Positions 32,021 to 38,920 of a stretch of DNA of 38,920 bases are shown piece after piece. Position numbers and translations under genes: made by a program. The notes beneath the pieces were generated by a model that did no database searches, had not been told where the DNA came from, and was given only the letters and a program-made list of their open reading frames with translations. This stretch comes from MWH-TA3 sp044353905 (GTDB taxonomy: Bacteria > Actinomycetota > Actinomycetes > Actinomycetales > Microbacteriaceae). The first letter of the stretch is position 1. Each line of letters opens with the position of its first letter. The stretch lies in assembly GCA_044353905.1 (NCBI GenBank), contig JBILBA010000010.1, forward strand, positions 1 to 38,920, read 5' to 3'.

Positions 32021-32380
32021 ATGCATCCCTACGAAATAATGGTGATTCTCGACCCCGAGGTCGATGAGCGCACCGTTCAACCGACGCTCGAGAAGTTCCT
32101 GAGCGTCATCACCAACGGTGGAGGTTCCGTCGACAACGTCGACATTTGGGGCCGCCGTCGTTTGTCCTACGAAATCCAGAAGAAGAGCGAAGGCATCTAC
32201 GCCGTCATCAACTTCACCGCAGACCCCGCGACCACGCAGGAACTCGAGCGCCAGCTTCGACTCAACGAGTCGATCATGCGCACCAAGGTTCTTCGTGCCG
32301 ACGAGGCCGTTGCCCGAATTGCCTCGCAGGCGATCGAAGCAGCTGAAGCCGCAACGCTCGCCGAAGCGACTGCAGAGTAA
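32021..32380 (+). CDS. rpsF: 30S ribosomal protein S6
   Basis: S6 pairs with S18 on the platform of the small subunit. The 119-residue protein begins MHPYEIMVILDPEVDERTV and has WGRRRLSYEIQKKSEGIYAV, typical of S6, with an Ala/Glu-rich tail. The ATG at 32021 is chosen since the protein family starts at this point and AGGAGG lies 11 bases before. The GTG at 32009 overlaps that ribosome binding site. It begins the operon rpsF-ssb-rpsR-rplI. Confidence 0.97.
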   Translation: MHPYEIMVILDPEVDERTVQPTLEKFLSVITNGGGSVDNVDIWGRRRLSYEIQKKSEGIYAVINFTADPATTQELERQLRLNESIMRTKVLRADEAVARIASQAIEAAEAATLAEATAE

Positions 32381-32385
32381 CCATC

Positions 32386-32904
32386 ATGGCTAACGACACA
32401 GTCATCACGGTTGTCGGCAACCTCACCGCCGACCCTGAACTTCGCTACACCCAGAACGGTGTTGCCGTAGCGAACTTCACGATCGCTTCGACTCCTCGAA
32501 CGTTCGACCGCGCGAGCAACGAATGGAAAGACGGCGAAGCGCTGTTCCTCCGTGCAAGCGTCTGGCGTGAATTCGCTGAACACGTTGCGTCGTCTCTGTC
32601 GAAGGGCTCGCGCGTCGTCGCGACCGGCCGACTCCGCCAGCGCTCGTTCGAAACGAAGGAAGGCGAAAAGCGAACCTCAATCGAACTCGAAGTTGACGAG
32701 ATTGGCCCATCGCTTCGATACGCAACCGCAGCCGTCACGCGCGCACCCGGTTCGGCCGCAGCGGCTGGTGGGAACACCGAGTGGTCTGCTCCGTCCGGAG
32801 GCAACGATTGGGCAGCTCCGGCCGCCCCGCCCGCAACCGCAGCCGGCGGCGATCCTTGGGGTGCGGGCTCAGCAGAGCCCTCCACCGATGACGCTCCGTT
32901 CTAA
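32386..32904 (+). CDS. ssb: single-stranded DNA-binding protein
   Basis: SSB coats single-stranded DNA during replication and repair. The 172-residue protein has the N-terminal OB fold (1-115) with ITVVGNLTADPELRYTQNG and WREFAEHVASSL, a Gly/Pro/Ala/Trp-rich flexible linker, and the C-terminal tip TDDAPF, which recruits partner proteins. It follows rpsF by five bases and sits in the common rpsF-ssb-rpsR arrangement. Confidence 0.97.
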   Translation: MANDTVITVVGNLTADPELRYTQNGVAVANFTIASTPRTFDRASNEWKDGEALFLRASVWREFAEHVASSLSKGSRVVATGRLRQRSFETKEGEKRTSIELEVDEIGPSLRYATAAVTRAPGSAAAAGGNTEWSAPSGGNDWAAPAAPPATAAGGDPWGAGSAEPSTDDAPF

Positions 32905-32930
32905 CTAACTCTTCACGAAAAGGAAAAACC

Positions 32931-33191
32931 ATGGCAGGAAAGGCAACCGGCGACCGCCGCAAGCCGCGCGTGGGCAAGGGCGCTAAGGCGCTTCCCCCCG
33001 CACGCGCGATCAAGATCGACGTTATTGACTACAAAGACGTCGCAACCCTTCGCAAGTTCATCTCGGAGCGCGGAAAGATCCGTTCGCGCCGAATCACGGG
33101 CGTTTCGGTCCAGGAACAGCGTCTCATTGCTCGTGCGGTTAAGAACGCACGCGAAATGGCACTGCTCCCCTATGCCGGCGCTGGCCGTTAA
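32931..33191 (+). CDS. rpsR: 30S ribosomal protein S18, zinc-free form
   Basis: This 86-residue S18 contains the core IDYKDVATLRKFISERGKI and RRITGVSVQEQRLIARAVKN. It has no Cys at all, so it is the form that does not bind zinc. In this group the zinc-free form is often the normal housekeeping copy. A C+ paralogue would have to lie elsewhere in the genome. AAGGAAAAACC before the ATG is a fair ribosome binding site. Confidence 0.97.
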   Translation: MAGKATGDRRKPRVGKGAKALPPARAIKIDVIDYKDVATLRKFISERGKIRSRRITGVSVQEQRLIARAVKNAREMALLPYAGAGR

Positions 33192-33202
33192 GGAGAACGA
33201 CA

Positions 33203-33655
33203 ATGGCAAAACTCATTCTCACTCACGAGGTCACTGGCCTCGGCTCAGCCGGTGACGTCGTTGATGTCAAGAACGGCTACGCCCGTAACTACCTCGTTCC
33301 CCAGGGTTTCGCGATTCACTGGACCCGCGGTGGCGAAAAGCAAGTGACGGACATCAAGCAGGCTCGTGCGACTCGCGCGCTCGCCTCGCTCGACGAAGCA
33401 CAGGCTCTCAAGGCAAAGCTCGAAAGCGCCACGATCACGGTCAAGGCCTCGGCGGGTTCCGAGGGACGTTTGTTCGGTTCGGTCAAGACGTCGGATATCG
33501 CCGCTGCGGTCGCCGAGTCGGGACTCGGTGATGTCGACAAGCGCACCATCGAGTTGGCTACGCCGATCAAGTCGACGGGCGCCTTCTCGGCAACCGTCCG
33601 CCTCCACGACGGAGTATCCGCGACGCTCGCCCTCAAGGTGATCGCTCGCAAGTAG
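33203..33655 (+). CDS. rplI: 50S ribosomal protein L9
   Basis: L9 has two RNA-binding domains joined by a long helix and helps keep the reading frame. The 150-residue protein shows the N-terminal domain LILTHEVTGLGSAGDVVDVKNGYARNYLVP in outline, the linker helix around residues 40-78, and the C-terminal domain with GRLFGSVKTSDIA. AAGGAGAACGAC before the ATG is a good ribosome binding site. It ends the ribosomal operon. Confidence 0.97.
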   Translation: MAKLILTHEVTGLGSAGDVVDVKNGYARNYLVPQGFAIHWTRGGEKQVTDIKQARATRALASLDEAQALKAKLESATITVKASAGSEGRLFGSVKTSDIAAAVAESGLGDVDKRTIELATPIKSTGAFSATVRLHDGVSATLALKVIARK

Positions 33656-34045
33656 TTCCGTTACCTCATCGTTCGGTGCCCGTTTTCGGAAACGAAGGCG
33701 GGCGCTGCGCGTTAAGGGGTGCACGCGCCGCGTGTGGAAAAGCTAAAGGTTCAACCTAAACTCTAAACAACCTTGCCCACAACCCCCGACAACAAGAAAC
33801 ACTCGGTCAGAAGCAATTTTTTGAGTCGAATCGCGTCAGTTATCCACAGTTATACCCAACCACTCCACAGCACCGCACGGCGTGGTAAACAGGTTGCCCA
33901 CAGGTCTATCCACAGGCAGGTTTGCGCCATCGTGACGAAAAACGTAGCGTTCACAGTGTTCGTGTGGCGTGGCGCAGTCCGATGTCCGTTGTCACGCGCA
34001 TACTTGAAAATCCGCACGCAACGCTGACTCAGGAGGTGATCATCG
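33656..34045. other. 390-base gene-free region before dnaB with DnaA-box cluster
   Basis: DnaA-box-like sites are TTTTCCACA on the minus strand (33733-33741), TTGCCCACA (33773-33781), a perfect TTATCCACA (33840-33848), TTGCCCACA (33894-33902) and CTATCCACA (33906-33914). All but the first point toward dnaB. The region also has an AGGTTCAACCT palindrome (33747-33757) and AT-rich parts. A long possible frame at 33773-34027 (TTG start) has no family likeness and is not called. The dnaB promoter must lie here but no clear hexamers were found. Confidence 0.6.
33678..33703 (+). terminator. possible hairpin terminator after rplI
   Basis: GCCCG (33678-33682) pairs with CGGGC (33699-33703), with an inner TTCG/CGAA pairing around GAAA. 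No T run follows. In high-GC actinobacteria such hairpins can still end transcripts, so this is a moderate call. Confidence 0.35.
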
Positions 34046-35404
34046 ATGGCTGGACCACAGCTCGAACTGGTACCAGAAGGCACCGGTGACACTCGGGTTC
34101 CACCGAACGACCAGGCCGCCGAAATGAGCACGCTTGGCGGGATGTTGTTGTCAAGCGACGCCATTGCCGACGTTCTCGAACTCGTCAAGGCCGAGGACTT
34201 CTACTTCCCCAAACACGAGATCATCTTCAACGCGATCAACACGGTTTTCTCGCGGCAGGAACCGACCGACGTCATCATGATTACCGATCAATTGACTCGT
34301 GACGGCAATCTCAACAAAATCGGCGGCGCGAGTTACCTGCACACGCTCGAATCGTCGGTCCCGACCGCCGCGAACGCGAGCTATTACGCCAGCATCGTTG
34401 CGGATAAAGCAATCCTGCGGAAACTCGTGCAGTCAGGTACTCGAATCACCCAACTCGGATATGCCGCCGAGGGTGACCCGAGCGAACTCGTCAACGATGC
34501 ACAGGTCGAAATTTTCACGATTGGTCGCTCAGCAGGAGCCCAAGACGCCATCGTTCTTCGTGACGCGGTCAAGGTTGCAGTCAACGAAATGGAGGAACAG
34601 GCAAAATCCGCCAAAGAGGGGCTCGATATCCCCACCGGATTCCGGGAACTCGACGATGTCACCAACGGACTTCACCCCGGGCAGCTCATTCTCATTGCTG
34701 CACGACCCGGCCTCGGAAAATCCACGCTCGCGCTTGATTTCGCTCGTTCTGCCGCGCTTCGATCGCACGTCCCGACCGTTTTCTTCTCACTGGAAATGAG
34801 CGCGACCGAAATCTCTCAGCGCTTGATGTCTGCCGAAACGAATGTTCCTCTCAGCGCAATCCGCAAATCGAAGGATTTGCAATCGGAGGGCTGGAAGCGA
34901 ATCAACACACTTCAGCCCAAACTCGATGACACTCCCCTGTACATCGACGACAGCCCCAATTTGACACTGTCCGAAATCCGAGCGAAGTGCCGCCGACTCA
35001 AGGCCCAACACGGCATCAAACTCGTCATTATCGACTACCTCCAACTCATGACGAGCGGCAAAAAGGTCGAAAACCGTCAGCAAGAAGTGTCCGAGTTCTC
35101 GCGGTCGCTCAAGCTCTTGGCAAAGGAACTGGGCGTTCCGATTGTGGCGCTCTCGCAGCTAAACCGTGGTCCGGAAAACGCACCCGACAAGAAGCCACAG
35201 CTGTCCCACCTTCGAGAGTCGGGATCGCTCGAGCAAGACGCCGACATTGTCTTGCTCTTGCACCGTGAGCGATTTGCGGAACAAGGCGAAAACCGAAATG
35301 ACGCCGAGATTCACATTGCCAAGCATCGCAACGGAGAGATGCGCGTCTTGCAGGTGTTGTTCGAAGGTCACTATTCGCGTTTCAGCGATTTAGCAAAGAT
35401 GTAG
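34046..35404 (+). CDS. dnaB: replicative DNA helicase DnaB
   Basis: DnaB unwinds DNA ahead of the fork as a hexamer. The 452-residue protein has the N-terminal domain (to about 160) and the RecA-like domain with Walker A ARPGLGKS (219-226), VFFSLEMSATEISQRLMS, the Walker B region LVIIDYLQLM, and SQLNRGPE. No intein interrupts it, unlike in some mycobacteria. The ATG at 34046 has AGGAGGTGAT starting 15 bases upstream, a nearly full match to the 16S rRNA tail. It probably works with the DciA protein encoded at 16634. Confidence 0.98.
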   Translation: MAGPQLELVPEGTGDTRVPPNDQAAEMSTLGGMLLSSDAIADVLELVKAEDFYFPKHEIIFNAINTVFSRQEPTDVIMITDQLTRDGNLNKIGGASYLHTLESSVPTAANASYYASIVADKAILRKLVQSGTRITQLGYAAEGDPSELVNDAQVEIFTIGRSAGAQDAIVLRDAVKVAVNEMEEQAKSAKEGLDIPTGFRELDDVTNGLHPGQLILIAARPGLGKSTLALDFARSAALRSHVPTVFFSLEMSATEISQRLMSAETNVPLSAIRKSKDLQSEGWKRINTLQPKLDDTPLYIDDSPNLTLSEIRAKCRRLKAQHGIKLVIIDYLQLMTSGKKVENRQQEVSEFSRSLKLLAKELGVPIVALSQLNRGPENAPDKKPQLSHLRESGSLEQDADIVLLLHRERFAEQGENRNDAEIHIAKHRNGEMRVLQVLFEGHYSRFSDLAKM

Positions 35405-35431
35405 TCGGGAAAACCTCAATTCGTTATCCCG

Positions 35432-35437
35432 TATTCT
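35432..35437 (+). promoter_or_regulatory. -10 element of a leaderless promoter
   Basis: TATTCT is followed by six bases (TGAGAC) and the ATG at 35444, with no ribosome binding site between. The message of the next gene would begin at its start codon. Confidence 0.5.
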
Positions 35438-35443
35438 TGAGAC

Positions 35444-36052
35444 ATGGCTGATGCAGGAACACCAATCGAGACTGTCACTAAGTTCCTCGTCGTCACCCAA
35501 CCGTTCGCGCGATATGTTGCCGCTTTGATCGCGGGCGTCGCCATAACTCTCACCGAGGATCACTCGACCTATCTCGGCCTTAGCTGGCTCGCGTTTGTCG
35601 TCGCGGTCTCGCTGTTGGCAGGAGGCGGGACGGCAACGGCGATGAATCGATTCGCGTGGTGGGCGACGTTGGTTGTCACCGCGCTGACCCTTCTGGGACT
35701 CCTCGGCGGCCGAATGTCACCCTCCACCGCGTTGTCGTTAACGATCGCGCTCGTTTCCTTCGAAACCTCTCGGGCATTCACTCGAGATGATCGGATCTGG
35801 CTTTGGTCGACCGGAATTCTGGCGCTGGGCCTTTCAATTCTCTATTTCAACATCGACGCAGACGATCGAACGGCCGCGGGACTCACGGGTGGCTGGGCAA
35901 TTGTTGCGGGTATCTTTGGCTTGATCGCCGTAATTGATTCCCGAGTGAAAGCTCGCAGGTCGGCGCGAAAACCAACCGCACAAAAAGCAACAACGACGAA
36001 AATCACCCCATCAACAACAGCAAAGGCAAAATCCCGTGGCACGAAGCGATAA
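35444..36052 (+). CDS. polytopic membrane protein of unknown function, 202 aa
   Basis: The protein has about six hydrophobic segments between residues 20 and 165, including ARYVAALIAGVAITL and WWATLVVTALTLLGLLGG, and ends in a long basic tail (KARRSARKPTAQKATTTK, ending KSRGTKR). The N-terminus is short and the tail is probably cytoplasmic. It overlaps the next small gene by 17 bases. No family is recognised. Proteins of this layout next to a two-helix protein occur in related genomes as I recall, without known role. Confidence 0.75.
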   Translation: MADAGTPIETVTKFLVVTQPFARYVAALIAGVAITLTEDHSTYLGLSWLAFVVAVSLLAGGGTATAMNRFAWWATLVVTALTLLGLLGGRMSPSTALSLTIALVSFETSRAFTRDDRIWLWSTGILALGLSILYFNIDADDRTAAGLTGGWAIVAGIFGLIAVIDSRVKARRSARKPTAQKATTTKITPSTTAKAKSRGTKR

Positions 36053-36254
36053 AACCCGACCGGCCGAACTCGTCGGACTGGCGTCCGTGGCGGGCCTGTT
36101 CCTGGGGGGCATCGTCCTGATGGTGACCCGAGACTTCGCTCTCGCGGCAATCGCCGGCGGAGGCGGGTTCGTCGTCACAATTATCAGTCTCGCGATGATG
36201 GTCCTCGCAATGAGCCCGCAGTTACCAAAGTCGAACAACAACCCTCACGATTAG
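36036..36254 (+). CDS. two-helix membrane protein of unknown function, 72 aa
   Basis: The GTG at 36036 opens inside the end of the previous gene. The product has a basic start (MARSDKTRPAELVGLASVAG), two membrane helices (about 13-30 and 35-60) and a short polar tail. GGCAAAATCCC upstream gives no good ribosome binding site, so translation may depend on the upstream gene. Its TAG overlaps, on opposite strands, the purB stop codon. Function unknown. Confidence 0.65.
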   Translation: MARSDKTRPAELVGLASVAGLFLGGIVLMVTRDFALAAIAGGGGFVVTIISLAMMVLAMSPQLPKSNNNPHD

Positions 36255-37627
36255 TCGAGGAAATTGACCAGTTTCGAGGCGAGCCCAACATAGGTCGCCG
36301 GCGTGAGCTCCAGCAGGCGAGCTTTCCCCGTTGCGGACATATCGAGTCCTTCGATGAATGTTCGGAGGTCCTTCTCGGTCAAACGCTTTCCTCGCGTGAG
36401 TTCTTTCAGAAGTTCATAGGGGTTGTCGATTGTGGTTGTCCCCGCTGCACGCTCGGCCCGCAGCACCGTTTGTATCGCCTCACCGAGCACCTCAAGATTG
36501 GCGTTCAGATCGTTGAGCAGCGCACCTCGATCGACGGTGATCTCGTCCAATCCCGCGTTGATGTTCGAAATGGCGAGCAGCGAGTGACCGAGCGCGACGC
36601 CGAGGTTTCGTTGGGTGGTCGAATCGGTGAGGTCGCGCTGAAGTCGGGACGTCACGAGTGTTGCGCCAAGTGCATCGCCCAACGCCGACGCAATCTCGAG
36701 GTTCGCCTCGGCGTTCTCGAAACGGATGGGGTTGACCTTGTGAGGCATCGTCGAGGAACCCGTCGCACCCTTCACGGGAATCTGTGTGATGAATCCCTGT
36801 GAAATATACGTCCACACGTCCGTGCAGAGGTTGTGCAGCACTCGGTTGACGTGACTGATCCGGGCGAGAAGCGCGGCTTGGCGGTCGTGTGATTCGATTT
36901 GCGTGGTCAAGGGGTTCCACTCGAGGCCGAGCGACTCGACGAATTCCCGCGACACACGAATCCAGTCGACCTCGGGTGCGGCCACAACATGGGCAGAGAA
37001 GGTTCCGGTTGCTCCAGAGAACTTGCCCGACAGCCGCACCGCGTCGATGTCGGCCAGGAGTTGGGCAAGTCGGTGCGCAAAGACAGCGATCTCTTTGCCA
37101 AACGTCGTCGGGGTCGCGGCCTGCCCGTGTGTTCGAGACAACATGGGGGTGTCTCGTTCCGACGTAGCCAGAGCGGTCAATTTCGCGACCAACACCTCGG
37201 TTGCTGGGCGCCACGCCTCGCGCACCGCCGCACCGAGTGTTATCCCGTAGGCCAGATTGTTGATGTCTTCGCTTGTGCACGCGAAATGCGTCAATTCGGC
37301 GATGCGAGACAGTCCGAGGCGCTCAAGGTGTTCTCGGACGAGATATTCGACGGCTTTGACGTCATGTCGGGTCGTCGCCTCGAGCTCGGCAATCCGAGCG
37401 ACATCAGAATCACCGAAGTTCGTCGCGACGTCCCGCAGGGCGAGGCGCTCGTCGGCACTCAGCTCTGCGCCGAAGAGACCTTCATCCGCGAGGCGAATCA
37501 GCCACTCGATTTCGACGTGAACCCGCGCACGGTTGAGCCCGGCTTCGGACAGATGTTGACCAATCTCGGCGACCGCACCGTGGTAGCGACCATCCAGTGG
37601 ACTGAGCGGCTGGGGCGAAAGGGTCAT
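36251..37627 (-). CDS. purB: adenylosuccinate lyase
   Basis: PurB splits SAICAR and adenylosuccinate, giving fumarate, in two steps of purine synthesis. The 458-residue protein matches the longer E. coli-type form, beginning near LSPLDGRY, with TSEDINNLAYG, SRTHGQAATPTTFGKE (catalytic His) and the signature GSSTMPHKVNPIRFENAE (about 290-307) holding the catalytic Ser. It is a tetramer in the cytoplasm. The ATG at 37627 has GAGAAT six bases upstream, as at the cyclophilin gene, so the message may be leaderless. Confidence 0.97.
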   Translation of the reverse strand: MTLSPQPLSPLDGRYHGAVAEIGQHLSEAGLNRARVHVEIEWLIRLADEGLFGAELSADERLALRDVATNFGDSDVARIAELEATTRHDVKAVEYLVREHLERLGLSRIAELTHFACTSEDINNLAYGITLGAAVREAWRPATEVLVAKLTALATSERDTPMLSRTHGQAATPTTFGKEIAVFAHRLAQLLADIDAVRLSGKFSGATGTFSAHVVAAPEVDWIRVSREFVESLGLEWNPLTTQIESHDRQAALLARISHVNRVLHNLCTDVWTYISQGFITQIPVKGATGSSTMPHKVNPIRFENAEANLEIASALGDALGATLVTSRLQRDLTDSTTQRNLGVALGHSLLAISNINAGLDEITVDRGALLNDLNANLEVLGEAIQTVLRAERAAGTTTIDNPYELLKELTRGKRLTEKDLRTFIEGLDMSATGKARLLELTPATYVGLASKLVNFLD

Positions 37628-37633
37628 AACTCT

Positions 37634-37639
37634 ATTCTC
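37634..37639 (-). promoter_or_regulatory. possible -10 element of leaderless purB promoter
   Basis: GAGAAT on the minus strand is six bases before the purB ATG. The block GAGAATAGAGTT plus ATG closely matches CAGAATAGAGGT plus ATG before the cyclophilin gene. Confidence 0.4.
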
Positions 37640-37732
37640 GCAGTTTTATCCCCACGAGACGTGTGCGCACCACCCTTCCACGAGCACCTCGTTGCGACGC
37701 TCTCCGGTTGGAACTGCCGTCACACTGTGATC

Positions 37733-37912
37733 GTGATATCCATCAATCTGGTCAGCACATCGGACCTCCTGGGCGGGGCGATCGCCGATCTCGAACGCTC
37801 GATTGCGCGCACCGGCTGGGTTGGGCCGGCTCGAATCGCCTATGACGACGTGGCCACCGAATTTCGGGCGCGGTTGATTGCCCTCGTGATCCAGACGCAG
37901 TCACTCGGTTGA
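37733..37912 (+). CDS. small WXG-like protein, 59 aa
   Basis: A GTG at 37733 (or 37727) opens a frame of 59 residues that looks helical throughout: SINLVSTSDLLGGAIADLER, then TGWVGPARIAYDD, then a helix with EFRARLIALVIQTQS. The W-x-G followed by P-A-x-x-A-Y resembles the turn of WXG100 (ESX) proteins, but the protein is about half to two-thirds of their length. No ribosome binding site is seen; CACACT lies six bases before 37733. Its TGA overlaps the TTG of the hydrolase gene (TTGA), so the two are likely a unit. No known family is claimed. Longer upstream extension of this frame is antisense to purB. Confidence 0.55.
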   Translation: MISINLVSTSDLLGGAIADLERSIARTGWVGPARIAYDDVATEFRARLIALVIQTQSLG

Positions 37913-38920
37913 TTCCGCCGATTTCCGTCGAGTCGAACACTTTTCGCTACACGCTCGAGGCCCTTCTCGCTCGATCCGAGGATCTGCGACGAGTTGCGGC
38001 CACGGTTGCGCACGCTGCATCGACCGTGGGTGTTTCCGCTCGTCTTACTTTCGCGCCCGAGCGACTCGTCCTGCAGTTGGAACTAGAGCGCGTTGCCCGA
38101 GACATTTCCGCTGTTCACCTAGACCTGGATGACGTCATATCCACAATCGAACCTTCCGAAGGGGCCCGTTCCGCACTGGCCGCCGTCTCGCCGTGGTCGT
38201 TGCTGCGACCCGTCAGCGATTGGGTTATGAAGTACGCGCCGTGGCAATCGGGTCCTGCGCCGTGGGCGCCGGTCACCATGACGCGTCAACGCGACACCGG
38301 CGGCGCACCGCGCGATTTCGCCGAACGGTTCGCCCGCATTCCCGCCGGCCCGGAACGTGTCCGGATTGACCGTTTTGATACCCCAACCGGCCCTCGCTTC
38401 GAGGTGTATCTCGCCGGAACCGACTTCGCCGCAGGACCCGACAATCCGTGGTGGTTCGGCTCGAACACCGAGTTGCTGGCGTCGGGGGTGTCGCGATCGA
38501 TGTCCGCGACAGAATCCGCACTGCACCACGCGGGAGTCACCGGCTCGACACCCATCGTCATCACGGGACACTCACAGGGCGGATCGATCGCGTTGGCGCT
38601 CGCCAATTCGGGTCGGTACACGGTGGATGCAGTGTTCACGGCGGGAACACCCGCGGGTCTCGTGGAGTCACCGACGAATGTGCCCATTGTGCATGTCGTG
38701 CACCCAGAAGACCCCGTTCCCGCTCTGGGCGGAACGATCCGCGGGTCAGCCGGCACGACGTGGATCGTGCACCCCGAACCGCGCGCAACGGGCACCGAGG
38801 CGCATCTCACTCACAATTATCAACACTCCCTCGGCAGGATTGACGGCCTGAAGGACCCGCAGTTGATGAAACTCGAGGACCGACTTCGGATCGACGGACG
38901 AGGAACCGCGATGTGGTTCC
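37909..38920 (+). CDS. alpha/beta hydrolase (lipase-like), 3' end beyond the window
   Basis: The frame is open for 337 codons from TTG 37909 to the window end with no stop. The N-terminal 100 residues look helical (for example RLVLQLELERVARDIS). The later part is an alpha/beta hydrolase: TPIVITGHSQGGSIALALA has nucleophile Ser222, Asp268 in HPEDPVPALGG is the likely acid, and His299 or His302 (AHLTHNYQHS) the likely base. No signal peptide is obvious. The start overlaps the 59-residue gene stop. The substrate is unknown. The helical N-terminus beside a WXG-like gene suggests the two proteins may interact; that is inference. Confidence 0.8.
   Translation, partial: MIPPISVESNTFRYTLEALLARSEDLRRVAATVAHAASTVGVSARLTFAPERLVLQLELERVARDISAVHLDLDDVISTIEPSEGARSALAAVSPWSLLRPVSDWVMKYAPWQSGPAPWAPVTMTRQRDTGGAPRDFAERFARIPAGPERVRIDRFDTPTGPRFEVYLAGTDFAAGPDNPWWFGSNTELLASGVSRSMSATESALHHAGVTGSTPIVITGHSQGGSIALALANSGRYTVDAVFTAGTPAGLVESPTNVPIVHVVHPEDPVPALGGTIRGSAGTTWIVHPEPRATGTEAHLTHNYQHSLGRIDGLKDPQLMKLEDRLRIDGRGTAMWF

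Noticed and set aside
33773..34027. Open frame of 84 codons before dnaB starting with TTG
   Set aside because: It lacks a ribosome binding site, resembles no family, has an odd composition for this genome and lies across the DnaA-box cluster.
36899..37732. Long plus-strand open frame antisense to purB, continuous with the 59-residue gene
   Set aside because: Over purB it is a shadow of the real coding strand; purB has every expected motif. Only the part after 37733 lies outside purB and has its own likely start.

Overview
The window is the replication-origin neighbourhood of a chromosome from an actinobacterium, most likely a small-genome member of the Microbacteriaceae. The evidence is gene order and families: crgA, two class E sortases, a rhomboid protease and a cyclophilin on one side; a DUF3566 gene, tRNA-Ile and tRNA-Ala next to gyrA; a DUF6049 gene, murJ, trxB and trxA on the other side; and a zinc-free S18. 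Genes are very tightly packed. Many stop and start codons overlap by one to eight bases, and two convergent pairs share overlapping stop codons. Several genes appear to be read from leaderless transcripts, with a -10 element six to eight bases upstream of the start codon and no ribosome binding site.

Layout. 1-4433: an aminodeoxychorismate/anthranilate synthase amidotransferase gene, a 52-residue membrane protein gene overlapping it, two tandem class E sortases, crgA (divergent), a rhomboid protease, a cyclophilin and a small membrane protein gene. 4430-10014: a redox locus with a haem/FAD/2Fe-2S transmembrane oxidoreductase, the flavin transferase ApbE, a lysine-rich exported protein and an Asp/Glu-rich protein, divergent from a two-component system. 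10055-11954: an EamA transporter, a small membrane protein, two tRNA genes and DUF3566. 11947-21067: gyrA, gyrB, dciA, recF, dnaN, the presumed oriC and dnaA, all read leftward. 21165-26018: rpmH, rnpA, yidD, yidC, jag, rsmG, parA and parB, all read rightward. 26086-30446: trxA, trxB, murJ and DUF6049, read leftward. 30472-35404: the CCA-adding enzyme, rpsF-ssb-rpsR-rplI and dnaB, read rightward. 35444-38920: two small membrane proteins, purB (leftward), a 59-residue WXG-like protein and an alpha/beta hydrolase cut off by the window end.

How the parts work together. DnaA, DnaN, RecF, DciA, gyrase, SSB and DnaB form most of the initiation and elongation machinery. ParA and ParB with three visible parS sites (in recF, at the jag/rsmG junction, and before parA) organise the origin region. 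RpmH, RnpA, YidD, YidC and Jag are the usual RNA-processing and membrane-insertion cluster. DUF6049/MurJ, the sortases and CrgA serve the cell wall and division.

Less ordinary points are: the redox locus, where ApbE and a ferric-reductase-like protein are encoded with one polycationic and one polyanionic exported protein; a cluster of DnaA-box-like sites before dnaB that is at least as rich as the dnaA-dnaN spacer; a hairpin built of DnaA boxes between crgA and the rhomboid gene; a palindromic -10 shared by two divergent leaderless genes; and an rpsF leader that can hide its own Shine-Dalgarno sequence. No mobile element, CRISPR array or rRNA gene was seen.
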